64,000 bases of DNA, taken from assembly GCA_902591495.1 (NCBI GenBank), contig CACJAW010000008.1:1-64000 (forward strand), read 5' to 3'. This DNA comes from an uncultured Pseudohongiella sp. GTDB lineage: Bacteria; Pseudomonadota; Gammaproteobacteria; Pseudomonadales; Pseudohongiellaceae. Shown in pieces: positions 20,561 to 32,530 of this stretch (the first letter of the stretch is position 1; each line of letters opens with the position of its first letter). The notes under the pieces are model-generated. The model made no database searches. It was not told where the DNA came from and worked only from the letters and a program-made list of their open reading frames with translations. The position numbers were made by a program, and so were the translations under genes.

Positions 20561-21007
20561 ATGCTTGTTTGGATTGAAAATACATCGTTAGCCCTCTGGG
20601 TTGGCACATCCCTATGGGCTTATCCAGTATTATTAAGTGCTCATATAACAGGTTTGGCAGTCATTGTTGGAATCATTGCAATGCGAGATTTTCATTTGCT
20701 TGGTTTCATCAATGGCGTAACAGAAGCCAATTTCCTTGAATTAAAAAATTTGGCTTATTGTGGCTTTCTCATCAATGGTATTTCTGGGCTTATGTTGTTT
20801 TCATCTCAGGCATCTTATCTGTCAACAAATCTACCTTTTCTAGTAAAACTCTTTTTTATAGGATCAGGAATGTTCTTAGCTTCTCAAATATATAAGAACA
20901 TAGAAAAAAAGTCGGTTCGAAACTCAACTAAATTCCTTGCAATCTTATCCTTATTCTCTTGGTTTGGTGCAATTACCGCCGGGCGCTTAATTGCATACAT
21001 ATTCTAG
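20561..21007 (+). CDS. DUF6644-like membrane protein
   Basis: 148 aa, 4 hydrophobic segments; 'SLWAYPVLLSAHITGLAVIVGIIAMRDFHLLGF'. Confidence 0.55.
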   Translation: MLVWIENTSLALWVGTSLWAYPVLLSAHITGLAVIVGIIAMRDFHLLGFINGVTEANFLELKNLAYCGFLINGISGLMLFSSQASYLSTNLPFLVKLFFIGSGMFLASQIYKNIEKKSVRNSTKFLAILSLFSWFGAITAGRLIAYIF

Positions 21008-21016
21008 TTCGAAAAA

Positions 21017-21508
21017 ATGATAGAAACTCTTACAAAAGAAATAATGGCAAGTCAGCTATCTCAATGGGTTCAAGCTACCTATTGGCTTTGGCCTGTTCTG
21101 GAAATCATTCACTTCTTTGGTTTGACCTTGCTCATGGGCGGGCTGATTATAGTTGACCTCAGGATGATCGGTTTTTTCCCCACGATTAGTCTACAAGGAG
21201 TTAAGAAACTGTTGCCCTTTGTGATTTTTGGTTTTTTGCTCAATCTGATAACTGGTATTTTCTTTATTTATGGCGATCCCTCAAGGTACGCTATCAATAT
21301 AGGTTTCCAAATTAAATTGATTTTGATACTGCTAGCTGGTTGCAACGCAGCAATCTATCATTTTAGGGTAGAAAGTTATGTCCTAGATTTAGGGTCATCA
21401 TCCAGAAGACCACCTTTAACGATCAAACTAGTTGGATTAACTTCTCTGGGCCTTTGGACTGCCGTATTACTTTTAGGGCGCCTTATTCCCTATGTCGGGA
21501 CCGGATAA
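21017..21508 (+). CDS. DUF6644-like membrane protein, tandem paralogue of the preceding gene
   Basis: 163 aa, same layout; 'TYWLWPVLEIIHFFGLTLLMGGLIIVDLRMIGFFP'. Confidence 0.55.
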   Translation: MIETLTKEIMASQLSQWVQATYWLWPVLEIIHFFGLTLLMGGLIIVDLRMIGFFPTISLQGVKKLLPFVIFGFLLNLITGIFFIYGDPSRYAINIGFQIKLILILLAGCNAAIYHFRVESYVLDLGSSSRRPPLTIKLVGLTSLGLWTAVLLLGRLIPYVGTG

Positions 21509-21587
21509 TACCTTTGATCTTTGTTACGCTTGGTGCGCTCTTAAGCAGCCTTACTTCCATATTTTGCAAAAAACACCGTCCAAAATC

Positions 21588-22334
21588 TTAATCGTATTTT
21601 GAAGGATAAAAACGAACTGAAGCCCTCGAGGCCTCAGGGTCACACCCGTAAGGGGCCAATCTGTAGCCTTCCCCCGCTGGCAACCATCGAGTGGTATAAG
21701 ACACTGGACCATTAAAAAACATTGGGTCCTCGACGGTGAGAGTCATATTCAGCTGTTCACCTTCACGCCAATATCGTTCTGTAACTCTCTTCTGAGATGA
21801 AGAGGGAATTCCATTGTAATCGTCAAATCCCGCTATATCGAACACAAAGTGAGTCGTAGTTACAAATAGAGAACCATCTTCATAATATCCTCTTGAAAAC
21901 CCTTGTAAGCTAAAATCGGCTGAGGTCGGCTCTCGACCATCCAGCCACACGGTTCGAAGTTGATCATCCTTTTCATATCGGAGTAAGACTCGATCAGGCC
22001 ATTGAGTAACTTGCATATGATATGGATCATATTGAATTGCTGGGGACGACGCTGGCTGACAATCATATTTTGGAGCCATAATCTCTTCCCAGACCTCTTG
22101 GTAAGCTCTAGCTCTCTGATTTAAGTCTGGAAAATTTTCTTCTCCCCAAGGCACCCGTTCACCATTTACGGGTCGAGAGCGAGGGGTCCCATCCCAGATG
22201 CCAGCTAAATTTGGTATATGACTATCTACTCCTTGAGCATCCGCTCCCCATCCTTCGAATACTGTTTGTAAGGAGACCGAACCAGCAATCACAGAAAAGA
22301 TAACTAGCACCCGCTTTAATTTATCTAACTTCAT
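21588..22334 (-). CDS. Exported protein of unknown function, distant paralogue of 1665..2648
   Basis: Signal peptide at MKLDKLKRVL; 'IPNLAGIWDGTPRSRP', 'YYEDGSLFVTTTHF'. Confidence 0.6.
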   Translation of the reverse strand: MKLDKLKRVLVIFSVIAGSVSLQTVFEGWGADAQGVDSHIPNLAGIWDGTPRSRPVNGERVPWGEENFPDLNQRARAYQEVWEEIMAPKYDCQPASSPAIQYDPYHMQVTQWPDRVLLRYEKDDQLRTVWLDGREPTSADFSLQGFSRGYYEDGSLFVTTTHFVFDIAGFDDYNGIPSSSQKRVTERYWREGEQLNMTLTVEDPMFFNGPVSYTTRWLPAGEGYRLAPYGCDPEASRASVRFYPSKYD

Positions 22335-22360
22335 ATTTTCTTCTCCAAACTGGGGATTCC

Positions 22361-22780
22361 TTAATTTTGCTCTCGCTCTCTGACGCCACCACCTTCGACA
22401 ATCGGGCTTCCATCCTCTCGAGTCATTCGCACACAACAAACCCCTTGCGAACCTTCCGCTCTTGATTTTCGTCCACTCAATTTGACAACCGTACCTACAG
22501 AAAGCGAGTCGGGTGTCCATCCTACGCGGCGCAACCCAACGGGCGCACCAAGCTCAACTTGCCATTCAGACACCTCTCCATCTTCCCCCTCAACATCTAA
22601 AAATAAAAATGCGTGTGGGTTTCGAAACACAAATCGAGTGACAGCACCTTGCAGTTCGACAACGTTCTCTGGGTCATAAAAAGGGGTACTAGCATGATGC
22701 GCTAAACTAGGCACCATGTAAGCTAAAAACGCAATACAAGCAAACAAAACTGCTGCTAAGAAATTTTTATGGGAATTCAT
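22361..22780 (-). CDS. DUF6152-like exported protein
   Basis: Signal peptide; 'HHASTPFYDPENVVELQGAVTRFVFRNPHAFLFLDVEGEDG'. Confidence 0.7.
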   Translation of the reverse strand: MNSHKNFLAAVLFACIAFLAYMVPSLAHHASTPFYDPENVVELQGAVTRFVFRNPHAFLFLDVEGEDGEVSEWQVELGAPVGLRRVGWTPDSLSVGTVVKLSGRKSRAEGSQGVCCVRMTREDGSPIVEGGGVREREQN

Positions 22781-22936
22781 AGTTTTTCCAAGGTCTGGTA
22801 ATTAATTTTCTATAATTGAGGGTAAAGTTTATTCAACAAAGAGTCAATTATATTTACCCCATAATGACCTAATCTATATCTCAATTTTAAATGTTCAACA
22901 TGCCCCTATTCATTACTATTCAAGGGTTTTGCGCAA

Positions 22937-25900
22937 TCACTGAACAACTGAGTCTTGAGATGAATTTGGAGATCCAAATGCTTGCTTAAACTCCGGTTCT
23001 AAATCCTCCCAAGGGCCGTTTAGCGTGTAGACTGCGCTAGTCAAACTATCCACTTGATTACCAAAAATCTGGTCAAAAAGATATGCACCAACAGCCAAAG
23101 GCAAGTTCGCCGTCAAGAGACCTAACCAAGGAATGTTATCGCTCAAAGGTAGCGTAACAAACATCTCACCCATGATAGTTTCGTCTTTTAAATCTAATGC
23201 CCCAGTAATCTGATACAAACTCGATGGTCCGGAAATGACAAGTCTATCCTCAATTTGTACTTGACCATCCTGCAAGGTGAGCTCAGCCTCTATTTCATCA
23301 TAAGCAAAACCAGTTCGGACAAAATCATCACTCAATCTTGCACGCCTCATGATTGCATCAAAATTCAAAATACTGATCAACCGCAATGCGCCTTGCCCAC
23401 CAGAGCCCTGCTGAAATCTTCCGTTATCAATGTCAAGATCAACTTCCCCACTGAGACGGGAACCCGCAAAATACGCAGGCGAACCTGGCCAAGTTACATC
23501 GGTAAAAAAAATAGCGTCCTCACTTTCTATGCTTGCAGCATAACCGTTCAATTTAAGTACATCCGCCATGTCATCAGCATATAGAATGCCAGTCAGGGCG
23601 CTGGAATGCTCAATCCCGTCATAACTCCAGGTAAAACTGGGCGCGAAGCGAGCAGCGTACTCATCAACCTCAGAACCATCCACATACGGCCCGTCCATAC
23701 CTAATCTTAGTCCTCTGAAATCAAATACCAAATCATCAAATGATGCTCCTTGATTATTAGGATTCAAACTAAAGCTCCATGAGCCGTAGGGTCGACTTCT
23801 AATCGAAAATTCATCTGTCGAAAATTTTAGACGAGGAAGCAATCTGGGATCGATGGACAAAAGAGGGTCTTCTCGCTCTTCTTCAGCTTCAGTTTGCAAT
23901 TTACTGGAATCGTAAGTCTCATTATTTCCCTGCCCCAAATTTTCGCTGAAAACGCTCACCTCATCCTCAGCACCCAAGTGAAGATAGTCTAGTTTTATTT
24001 CCAAATAGTCGTCATTACCGGGCGGCACTATTATATCTCCTTGAACCGAGTCACTATCGAGACTAACCATCAATGAGTTCTGCAAATTTTCTTGAACTCG
24101 AATATTTACCAATGGTAGTTCCTGTTCATAAACTTTAAAGGTTTCAGCAACCACGTCCACCAGTGCTAAGTTTTCTCCAATACCAGTGGACTGACTCCCA
24201 GAATCACCTAGTTCTGTTACTAGATCGATCCAGTCCTCTGCGACCACATTATCTAAATTTCCTAAAACCGTGATACCCGCCGAGTCAGAACCCATAAGCG
24301 TAGATAAGTCGATATGATTATCACCAAAATAAGCTATTCCATTTTTGATGGTGCTATCCATTTCCAAAACAAAATTAAGTTGATTCCCAAAACTGCCTGA
24401 GACGAGTTGTTCATCACCAAATTCAAACTCAATATTCAATGGCATAGTCGATGAAGCAAACTTGTTAAGTGGTGCAGGTAGATCTATAGACACTCCCAAT
24501 AGATCAGTGCTGATTTTTAATGAGTGAGAAGTTTGATCTTCCGACTGATTTAATATTAAGTCCGCGGAGTACGGCAAGTCACCCTCAAATCTTTTAAGAA
24601 TCGATCTTACAAAAGAATTTTGTTTTGGCCACTCTGTCAATTGCTCTTTAGATGCTCTTCCTTCAGCAGAGACAAAGATTCTTTGGATACGACCCTCGCT
24701 ACCATCCGAGTCAAGTAACACATTCGTTTCTTGGTTAAACAAATTACCGTTCAATTGAGTTCTTTCAAGACCGTTTTCAGTATCATAGACTATAGGACCC
24801 GACAGGTTGTCAAAGAATAACGAATAATCCGGGATTGTCAGCGAGTTTTTCTCTAAAGATAAATCTAAACGGACCTCGGCCGTGTTATTTGCAAGGTCAA
24901 GTGGGACGCTTAAATTCAATGACCCGTGGAAGCCTCCTTCTGCTTCCCAGTTTGAGACTACAGCGGTAAACCCTTCGTTTACTGGAATGTTTCGCAAATA
25001 ATTCAGTCCGATCGAGGTGTCAGAATTAATGTCACCGCTCAACTGCAATAAATTTTCACCAGCCTCGTCTTTTCCTATTTTACCAATGACATTTAGTATG
25101 CCGACACCAAGGCTGCTCGCCGAATCTACTTTGACATCTATTTTGTTATCATCAGTGCTCACTGTGCCCGATATTTCTGTGACAACTGGCCACTCTTCAC
25201 TAAATCTGAATTCACTATTCGAGAGTACAAAGTGACTTTGAAAAGTTTTCTCATAGGACGCAGCGTCCGGCAGGGTGCTTCCTCTATATAATATTCCGGC
25301 TCGTGTGATGTCACCCCGCAATATAGCTTCGTTCAAATAATCCATGGTGCTTCTTGTATTTTGCTTTATGTTAGGGCCGTCCGGTAAATATAAATACTTA
25401 CTAGCGGCATCTGCTCTGGTAGCACCTACCATCAATTCAATTTCTGCGTCACGTTCAGCGCCTGCCTCTCGATGATCTTTCAAGCCAAAAATGACCTGAC
25501 CGTCAATAGCTTCAGATTCAACGAAAATAACTGAGCTGGTTAAATCTAATTTCGTTCCATCATTTAAATCAAGCCGAAAATTTAATCGACCATTAACACG
25601 ATCATAATCCCAAGTGTTTGAGAAAATATTCGGTAGATTTATCGAAAAACCTTGTGATTCGATTTCTGCAAACCCAACACTTACTAGGGAAGCTTCATCA
25701 AAACTAGCTTCGACATAACCATTTAGTCCAGCCATCCCGGGAGAACCTCTAACAGAATCGATTTCGATATCCGCAATGTTAGATTTCAACAAAATTTGAC
25801 CATCAGAACTATCTTGTAGTGGCATTAGAAGACTAAAATTTTCAAGCTTGCCCGTGAGGCCATACCCCAAAAGTGTCTCACCATCACTTTCAGACAACAA

Positions 25901-26998
25901 TTCACTCTCAGTTAGAAATTGAGAAATAAAAGCTAAGTCGATTTGATCAGCTCGAAGTGATAAACTTTCAGATGGATCATAAGAAGCTTGAACGTTAAAA
26001 GGCTGCGGCAGATGATTGCCCCAATGCAGAGACATATTAGAGAAGGAAAGGTCCCACTCGTTATTTGGATTATCAAATATAACGCTGGAAGTACCACTAA
26101 TTTCGTTAAAGGTTATTGCTTCAAGGCCTAAGCCTACCAAACCAAACCTATTTAACTGAATCTCTGCAACTCCTTTCGAAAATTGTCCGTTTTCTATACC
26201 AAGCCAAAAATTTCCTGAACCTTGTATTTCTTGGATATTAACTTCTCCAATGGATTGCCCAATAAAAGGCTCAGAGTAATCCGCCTCTGGAAACTTTAAA
26301 TGAACTTGTCCATCGATTTCATCCAGTTCGTCGCCAGTTACTTCAAAAGAGAGAGCGATTAAATTGTCGCTCTCATCAAGATTTGCATCGATGTGTAAAA
26401 AATGCGAATCACCCCTATTTTGGATAGCAGCCTTACCATTAACCAAGTCGAAAGTTGCGCCTTGGTTTGTGACGAATTTGATACTGACATTACTCAAATT
26501 CAAATAAGAAATTCTTCTTAAAGACTGAAAAAGCTCTGAAAAGTCGAATTCATTCCCTTCTCGACTATCAAACCCAGCCAATCGCCATTTACCGTCTGTT
26601 GACTGTTCGACTACAATTTCAAGAGTTTCTACCGCAAAGTCATCAAGAATCCATCGCCTCTCAAGAATCGTGCGAAGTACATCTAGCACAATAGTCGCGT
26701 TATCAAATACCAAAGCGCTGTCGTTTTCATTTTGTATCGATGTGGATGCGCCTACAAGTAGTCTTAATCCGTCTACCCGAAGCTTTGGGTTTAATCCATC
26801 AAAAGAACCCGTTAGCGAGTCAACGCTCACCGGCACACCGGTATACTCTACGATGCGTTCTTCAAAGAAAGACGTATCTCTGGAAAAAATTGAAATCAGT
26901 ACGCGCCCACCGACTATATACGATGTCAACAACACAACTAACACTGCGACCAAAGTACCAGAATACGCAATGGCGCGTTTAAATTTAATCAAACGCAT
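22937..26998 (-). CDS. yhdP: YhdP family (AsmA-like/DUF3971) envelope protein
   Basis: 1353 aa with N-terminal TM; 'LRVDGLRL' N-terminal region, C-terminal 'GRFQQGSGGQGALRLISILNFDAIMRR'; lies downstream of mre-maf. Confidence 0.88.
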   Translation of the reverse strand: MRLIKFKRAIAYSGTLVAVLVVLLTSYIVGGRVLISIFSRDTSFFEERIVEYTGVPVSVDSLTGSFDGLNPKLRVDGLRLLVGASTSIQNENDSALVFDNATIVLDVLRTILERRWILDDFAVETLEIVVEQSTDGKWRLAGFDSREGNEFDFSELFQSLRRISYLNLSNVSIKFVTNQGATFDLVNGKAAIQNRGDSHFLHIDANLDESDNLIALSFEVTGDELDEIDGQVHLKFPEADYSEPFIGQSIGEVNIQEIQGSGNFWLGIENGQFSKGVAEIQLNRFGLVGLGLEAITFNEISGTSSVIFDNPNNEWDLSFSNMSLHWGNHLPQPFNVQASYDPSESLSLRADQIDLAFISQFLTESELLSESDGETLLGYGLTGKLENFSLLMPLQDSSDGQILLKSNIADIEIDSVRGSPGMAGLNGYVEASFDEASLVSVGFAEIESQGFSINLPNIFSNTWDYDRVNGRLNFRLDLNDGTKLDLTSSVIFVESEAIDGQVIFGLKDHREAGAERDAEIELMVGATRADAASKYLYLPDGPNIKQNTRSTMDYLNEAILRGDITRAGILYRGSTLPDAASYEKTFQSHFVLSNSEFRFSEEWPVVTEISGTVSTDDNKIDVKVDSASSLGVGILNVIGKIGKDEAGENLLQLSGDINSDTSIGLNYLRNIPVNEGFTAVVSNWEAEGGFHGSLNLSVPLDLANNTAEVRLDLSLEKNSLTIPDYSLFFDNLSGPIVYDTENGLERTQLNGNLFNQETNVLLDSDGSEGRIQRIFVSAEGRASKEQLTEWPKQNSFVRSILKRFEGDLPYSADLILNQSEDQTSHSLKISTDLLGVSIDLPAPLNKFASSTMPLNIEFEFGDEQLVSGSFGNQLNFVLEMDSTIKNGIAYFGDNHIDLSTLMGSDSAGITVLGNLDNVVAEDWIDLVTELGDSGSQSTGIGENLALVDVVAETFKVYEQELPLVNIRVQENLQNSLMVSLDSDSVQGDIIVPPGNDDYLEIKLDYLHLGAEDEVSVFSENLGQGNNETYDSSKLQTEAEEEREDPLLSIDPRLLPRLKFSTDEFSIRSRPYGSWSFSLNPNNQGASFDDLVFDFRGLRLGMDGPYVDGSEVDEYAARFAPSFTWSYDGIEHSSALTGILYADDMADVLKLNGYAASIESEDAIFFTDVTWPGSPAYFAGSRLSGEVDLDIDNGRFQQGSGGQGALRLISILNFDAIMRRARLSDDFVRTGFAYDEIEAELTLQDGQVQIEDRLVISGPSSLYQITGALDLKDETIMGEMFVTLPLSDNIPWLGLLTANLPLAVGAYLFDQIFGNQVDSLTSAVYTLNGPWEDLEPEFKQAFGSPNSSQDSVVQ

Positions 26999-27268
26999 GA
27001 CTTTGAAAATCGATCAATTGAAATTGCCTGATTCTCCAACTTTTAACAAAATAGTAGCCTTTGGGCATACGAGGGTTCTCCAGGCGAAACCGTTACTTTT
27101 GCTGAGTATACCGGTGTTCTAATCTGATTTTGACCATTTTGCAGACTAAATCCCATAATTAATGAGATAAAGCCAAAATCAATCTTGCAAAATTCTATTG
27201 GCTAAAAACTAATTTAGGGCGAAAAAGCAAGTTCATCAATTTACAATTAACCAGCTTAAAGTACGAAC

Positions 27269-27883
27269 CTAAAACTCCTGCCAACAATCGATACCAAATT
27301 CTCTCAATAACTCAGCTGTTTCAAACAATGGAAGGCCCATAACACCGCTGTAACTCCCCTTTATTGAGTGAATGAAGATAGCTCCAAAGCCTTGTATTGC
27401 ATAGGCACCCGCCTTTCCTCTGGGTTCTCCTGATTCCCAGTAATCCTCTGCCTCATCAGTAGTTATGGCCCTGAAGGTTACAGCCGTCTCTGAACAGATA
27501 GTTTTTGATTTATCATGACACATCACTGAAACAGCTGTGAGAACTCGGTGCCCCCTATTCGATAATCTCAGAAGCATTCTCACCGCATCAAATTTTCCAT
27601 CTGGCTTTCCAAACACCTCCTCTCCTAAAACGACTATGGTATCAGAGGCAAGGACGACTGAATTAATGTCTCCAGCCTTATTCAAACACGCACTTGCCTT
27701 TTGTTCAGCAAGCCTTTTAACTAAGTCAGTCGGTTTTTCATCAATTTGGCGCGATTCGTCGATATCCTGAACACTTACCGAGAATTTGACCCCAATTTGT
27801 TTCAGGAGTTCTCGCCTTCGGGGCGATTGCGAGGCTAGCAGTAATTTTGGAGCCGTTTCCCTTTTAACGAACTTCAAAACCAC
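27269..27883 (-). CDS. maf: Maf family nucleotide pyrophosphatase
   Basis: 'LLLASQSPRRRELLKQIGVKF', 'VLASDTIVVLGEEVFGKP'. Confidence 0.93.
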   Translation of the reverse strand: MVLKFVKRETAPKLLLASQSPRRRELLKQIGVKFSVSVQDIDESRQIDEKPTDLVKRLAEQKASACLNKAGDINSVVLASDTIVVLGEEVFGKPDGKFDAVRMLLRLSNRGHRVLTAVSVMCHDKSKTICSETAVTFRAITTDEAEDYWESGEPRGKAGAYAIQGFGAIFIHSIKGSYSGVMGLPLFETAELLREFGIDCWQEF

Positions 27884-28358
27884 GCCTTATTTGACGAAGC
27901 AACTGAAATAATGCTGGCCAGAGGACTGCACTTGTTAAAGCACCCATAATGAACATCATATCCGATGCTGCAGTATATCCAGTAATCACCTCTAGCCAGT
28001 GAGACAAAAACAAATTTATACCAAGTAAAATTAAAACTAGACCAGACTGTTGAATAGAGGAAAACATCCGGAACCTCAAATGTATGCTTGAAGTAACGTA
28101 GGCAACAATGACTAGTCCGATCGCATTAAGTCCCAGCACTGAACCCTTTAATATGTCCAAGATCAATCCGGCACACCATGCGGAACCAATGCCAACCCGG
28201 TAAGGAAGCGCCATGACCCAATAGATTAGAACCATCGGTACCCATTCAGGTCTGTAATTCATCGCCCATTCAGGAAATGGAACTATCGCAAGTAAGTATG
28301 CAAGAAAAAAGCTGAGCACAATGACCCAGACTCCGTTTGATTTTTCTTTTATTGCCAC
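27864..28358 (-). CDS. mreD: Rod shape-determining protein MreD
   Basis: Small polytopic protein in mreBCD order; 'RPEWVPMVLIYWVMALPYRVGIG'. Confidence 0.92.
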   Translation of the reverse strand: MAIKEKSNGVWVIVLSFFLAYLLAIVPFPEWAMNYRPEWVPMVLIYWVMALPYRVGIGSAWCAGLILDILKGSVLGLNAIGLVIVAYVTSSIHLRFRMFSSIQQSGLVLILLGINLFLSHWLEVITGYTAASDMMFIMGALTSAVLWPALFQLLRQIRRGFEVR

Positions 28359-28429
28359 GATTGCTCTTTAATTCGAATATGCTTTTGTTTTGCCTGCGAA
28401 ATCATTTCATTATTTCTTGCTGAATAATG

Positions 28430-29350
28430 TTAGTTGTCGGATTTCAAGGTTGATACTTGATTTTCAGCTTCAGGAAACACCAATATGACATGTCTAGTAC
28501 GCGCCATTTGAGCCAAAGGCCTCGCTCTGACTGTGGCGAAATCCAAACCTGGGTCTGCATAAACACTTATAATTTCAGCCACCGGATAATTTTTTGGATA
28601 AATTTGCCCCATACCTGAGCTTACTAACCTATCACCTGCCTTCATATCCTGTGTTTGAGTGACAAACTCAAGTTCCAACTCCGCCGCATTTAGTCGACTA
28701 CCTCGAGCTAAAGCCCTTTCGCCATTACGATTTACCTCCACTGGGGTCACATGATTAGGGTCTGTAATCAGAAGAACCCAACTTGTAAAAGGCAAAACCT
28801 CAACAACTTGTCCCATCAATCCATTAGCATCAAGTAACGGCTGGCCCACAAATACACCAGCATTCGCGCCTCTATTTACCAAAACCCTTTTTGAGAAAGG
28901 GTCTGGTGCAATGTTAATTATTTCGGCCGGCATAACGTCCCTATCAAGATTAGCCGTAGCAGTATTCAATTCGAGTAAACGACTGTTTTCGCTCGCTAAA
29001 CTTTCCAAGAGCTGTAATTCGCGACGAGCCATAAGCAGCTCTTCTCTTAGAGCTTGATTTTGCTCCAGTAAATCAGTCCTACTGACAAAAACGTCGTCTA
29101 TTAGAAATGAAACTCTAGCGGGAATATCAGCGACCCAGTACACCGGACTTGTGGCGTAACCAAGAAAGTAACGCATGCTGCCCAAATAACCAAAACGATT
29201 ATCGGCAACCATAAGACATAATGACAAAAGTATGAAAGAGAGAGCTCTGTACTCGAGGGCAACACCTTTAATGAACAATGTTTTGTCTATGTAGACCTCC
29301 CCATCTGCTATACAGTATCTTCTCTTTAGTACAAAGTGACTGAGGCGCAA
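28430..29350 (-). CDS. mreC: Rod shape-determining protein MreC
   Basis: Single N-terminal TM, coiled coil, 'SKRVLVNRGANAGVFVGQPLLDANGLMGQV'. Confidence 0.92.
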   Translation of the reverse strand: MRLSHFVLKRRYCIADGEVYIDKTLFIKGVALEYRALSFILLSLCLMVADNRFGYLGSMRYFLGYATSPVYWVADIPARVSFLIDDVFVSRTDLLEQNQALREELLMARRELQLLESLASENSRLLELNTATANLDRDVMPAEIINIAPDPFSKRVLVNRGANAGVFVGQPLLDANGLMGQVVEVLPFTSWVLLITDPNHVTPVEVNRNGERALARGSRLNAAELELEFVTQTQDMKAGDRLVSSGMGQIYPKNYPVAEIISVYADPGLDFATVRARPLAQMARTRHVILVFPEAENQVSTLKSDN

Positions 29351-29395
29351 TTTTTACTGCGACTAGCCTATCAACGCTTTTTAATTCTGTTCAAA

Positions 29396-30454
<1,059 letters not shown>

Positions 30455-30746
30455 TCAAATTTACGCATTTTGAAACTATACTTAGAGTCTTACTAAACGG
30501 CTGGACAACACAATGATTTAGTATTTATCTAATTTTTAAACCTTACCAATCTCAGCTTTGTCTCTTGAAATTGGTATCCAAAGTGCTTAATAACTTAAGT
30601 TTTTATTAGACGCCCAAATTCAAGTATAATCAATACTAAACTTTATCTCTAAGCACTTTAAAAATCGCAAAGTGCGAGGACAATGTTCACTTTTTTCAAT
30701 GCTAGCACTAATTGCAGCGTAATTTGGAACGGAAGGAGTTCCCTTT

Positions 30747-31034
30747 ATGGCTTTCGACAAATCAGAGGTAAGCAAAGTCGCACAATTGGCAAGAATCAAA
30801 ATTACTAGCGATGAAATAGAAGAGGTGGAGAGTCGAATTACGGAAATTTTGCACCTCATTGATCAAATGCAATCTGTTGATACTGACTCAATTGAGCCAA
30901 TGTCACATCCCTTCGGTGGGACGCAAATTCTTCGATCAGACACAATAACTGAAGAAAATAATCGTGACGAATTACAAAAAATCGCCCCAAAAGTCGAAAA
31001 TGGGCTATTTTTAGTACCCAAAGTTATTGAATAA
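30747..31034 (+). CDS. gatC: Asp-tRNA(Asn)/Glu-tRNA(Gln) amidotransferase subunit C
   Basis: 95 aa, directly upstream of gatA; 'VAQLARIKITSDEIE'. Confidence 0.93.
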   Translation: MAFDKSEVSKVAQLARIKITSDEIEEVESRITEILHLIDQMQSVDTDSIEPMSHPFGGTQILRSDTITEENNRDELQKIAPKVENGLFLVPKVIE

Positions 31035-31070
31035 ACAAATATAACTTAGAGTTAAGTTAAGCGGTTCATT

Positions 31071-32528
31071 ATGTTAGAGAAAACAGTCGCCGAATTATCA
31101 AAAGCTCTTCGCTCGCAAGAAGTGTCGAGTGTTGAACTCACCCAAGCATATTTAGAAAAAATTGCTGCGGTAAATGAAAGACTCAACACTTACATTACAA
31201 CCTGTGACGAACTGGCACTAAAACAGGCTTCAAAAGCCGACCAGCTGATAGCGGACGGTAATCAAAACCCCCTGCTAGGAATACCGATAGCGCACAAAGA
31301 TATCTTTTGCACAAAAAACATTAAAACAACCTGTGGTTCTAAAATGCTCGAAAATTTTGTTTCGCCATACGATGCGACAATCGTTTCCAAACTTAACAAA
31401 GCAGGAGCAGTAACTCTTGGCAAAACAAACATGGACGAATTTGCAATGGGTTCTTCTAATGAAACAAGTTACTTTGGCTCAGTCAAAAATCCATGGGACA
31501 CAAGCAAAGTGCCGGGTGGCTCCTCGGGAGGTTCGGCTGCAGCTGTGGCTGCTGACTTATGCGCAATAGCGACAGGTACCGACACGGGTGGCTCGATTAG
31601 ACAGCCAGCTTCTTTTTGCGGTGTTACGGGGCTAAAGCCCAGCTATGGTCGAGTATCTAGATGGGGAATGATTGCATTTGCATCAAGTCTTGATCAAGCC
31701 GGGCCTATTTCAAAAAGTGCGGAGGATGCTGCTATCTTAATGAATGTAATAGCAGGACCAGATAATCTCGATTCGACTAGTTCCCGCACACCTGTTGTCG
31801 ATTACACATTAAACCTAAACGATTCTTTATATGGGCTTAAAATCGGTGTTCCAAAGCAGCATTTTACTGAAGGGCTGTCCGCAGACGTTGAGGAAAGTAT
31901 CAGGCTGTCGCTTAAGGAATTTGAAAAATTGGGTGCTTCAATTACTCAAGTAGATTTGCCAAATAATCACCTATCCGTTCCAGCATATTATGTGGTTGCC
32001 CCGGCAGAAGCGTCCGCTAATCTTTCTCGATACGATGGGGTTCGGTATGGATTTCGCTGCGACAATCCCATTGACCTTGAAGACATGTATATGCGAACCA
32101 GGAGTGAAGGCTTCGGTAGTGAGGTCAAAAGACGCATTATGATAGGTACCTATGCACTTTCAGCGGGTTACTATGATGCCTACTATCAAAAAGCTCAAAA
32201 AATTCGGAGACTAATAAAAAATGATTTTGACGCCGCTTTTGAAACCGTTGATGTAATAGTGGGACCTACATCGCCCCATACTGCGTTCAGTTTAGGAGCG
32301 ACGACGGACCCTGTAAAAATGTACTTAGAGGATATATATACTATTGCTGTTAATCTCGCCGGGTTACCAGGTATATCAATACCGACCGGATTTGGAGGAA
32401 ATTTACCAATAGGTATGCAAATAATCGGAAAAGAATTTGCCGAAGCAAAATTGCTCAATGTCGCACATCAGTATCAGCAGGTGACTGAGTGGCATAAGTC
32501 GAAACCTTCTGAAAATTTCGGGGAGTAG
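31071..32528 (+). CDS. gatA: Asp/Glu-tRNA amidotransferase subunit A
   Basis: Amidase signature '[38 protein letters not shown]'. Confidence 0.96.
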   Translation: MLEKTVAELSKALRSQEVSSVELTQAYLEKIAAVNERLNTYITTCDELALKQASKADQLIADGNQNPLLGIPIAHKDIFCTKNIKTTCGSKMLENFVSPYDATIVSKLNKAGAVTLGKTNMDEFAMGSSNETSYFGSVKNPWDTSKVPGGSSGGSAAAVAADLCAIATGTDTGGSIRQPASFCGVTGLKPSYGRVSRWGMIAFASSLDQAGPISKSAEDAAILMNVIAGPDNLDSTSSRTPVVDYTLNLNDSLYGLKIGVPKQHFTEGLSADVEESIRLSLKEFEKLGASITQVDLPNNHLSVPAYYVVAPAEASANLSRYDGVRYGFRCDNPIDLEDMYMRTRSEGFGSEVKRRIMIGTYALSAGYYDAYYQKAQKIRRLIKNDFDAAFETVDVIVGPTSPHTAFSLGATTDPVKMYLEDIYTIAVNLAGLPGISIPTGFGGNLPIGMQIIGKEFAEAKLLNVAHQYQQVTEWHKSKPSENFGE

Positions 32529-32530
32529 CC

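Noticed and set aside
23255-27122. Plus-strand ORFs at 23255..23584, 25017..25235, 26670..27122 and 26740..26982
   Set aside because: They lie antisense to the well-supported yhdP gene, have no recognisable domains and look like shadow ORFs.
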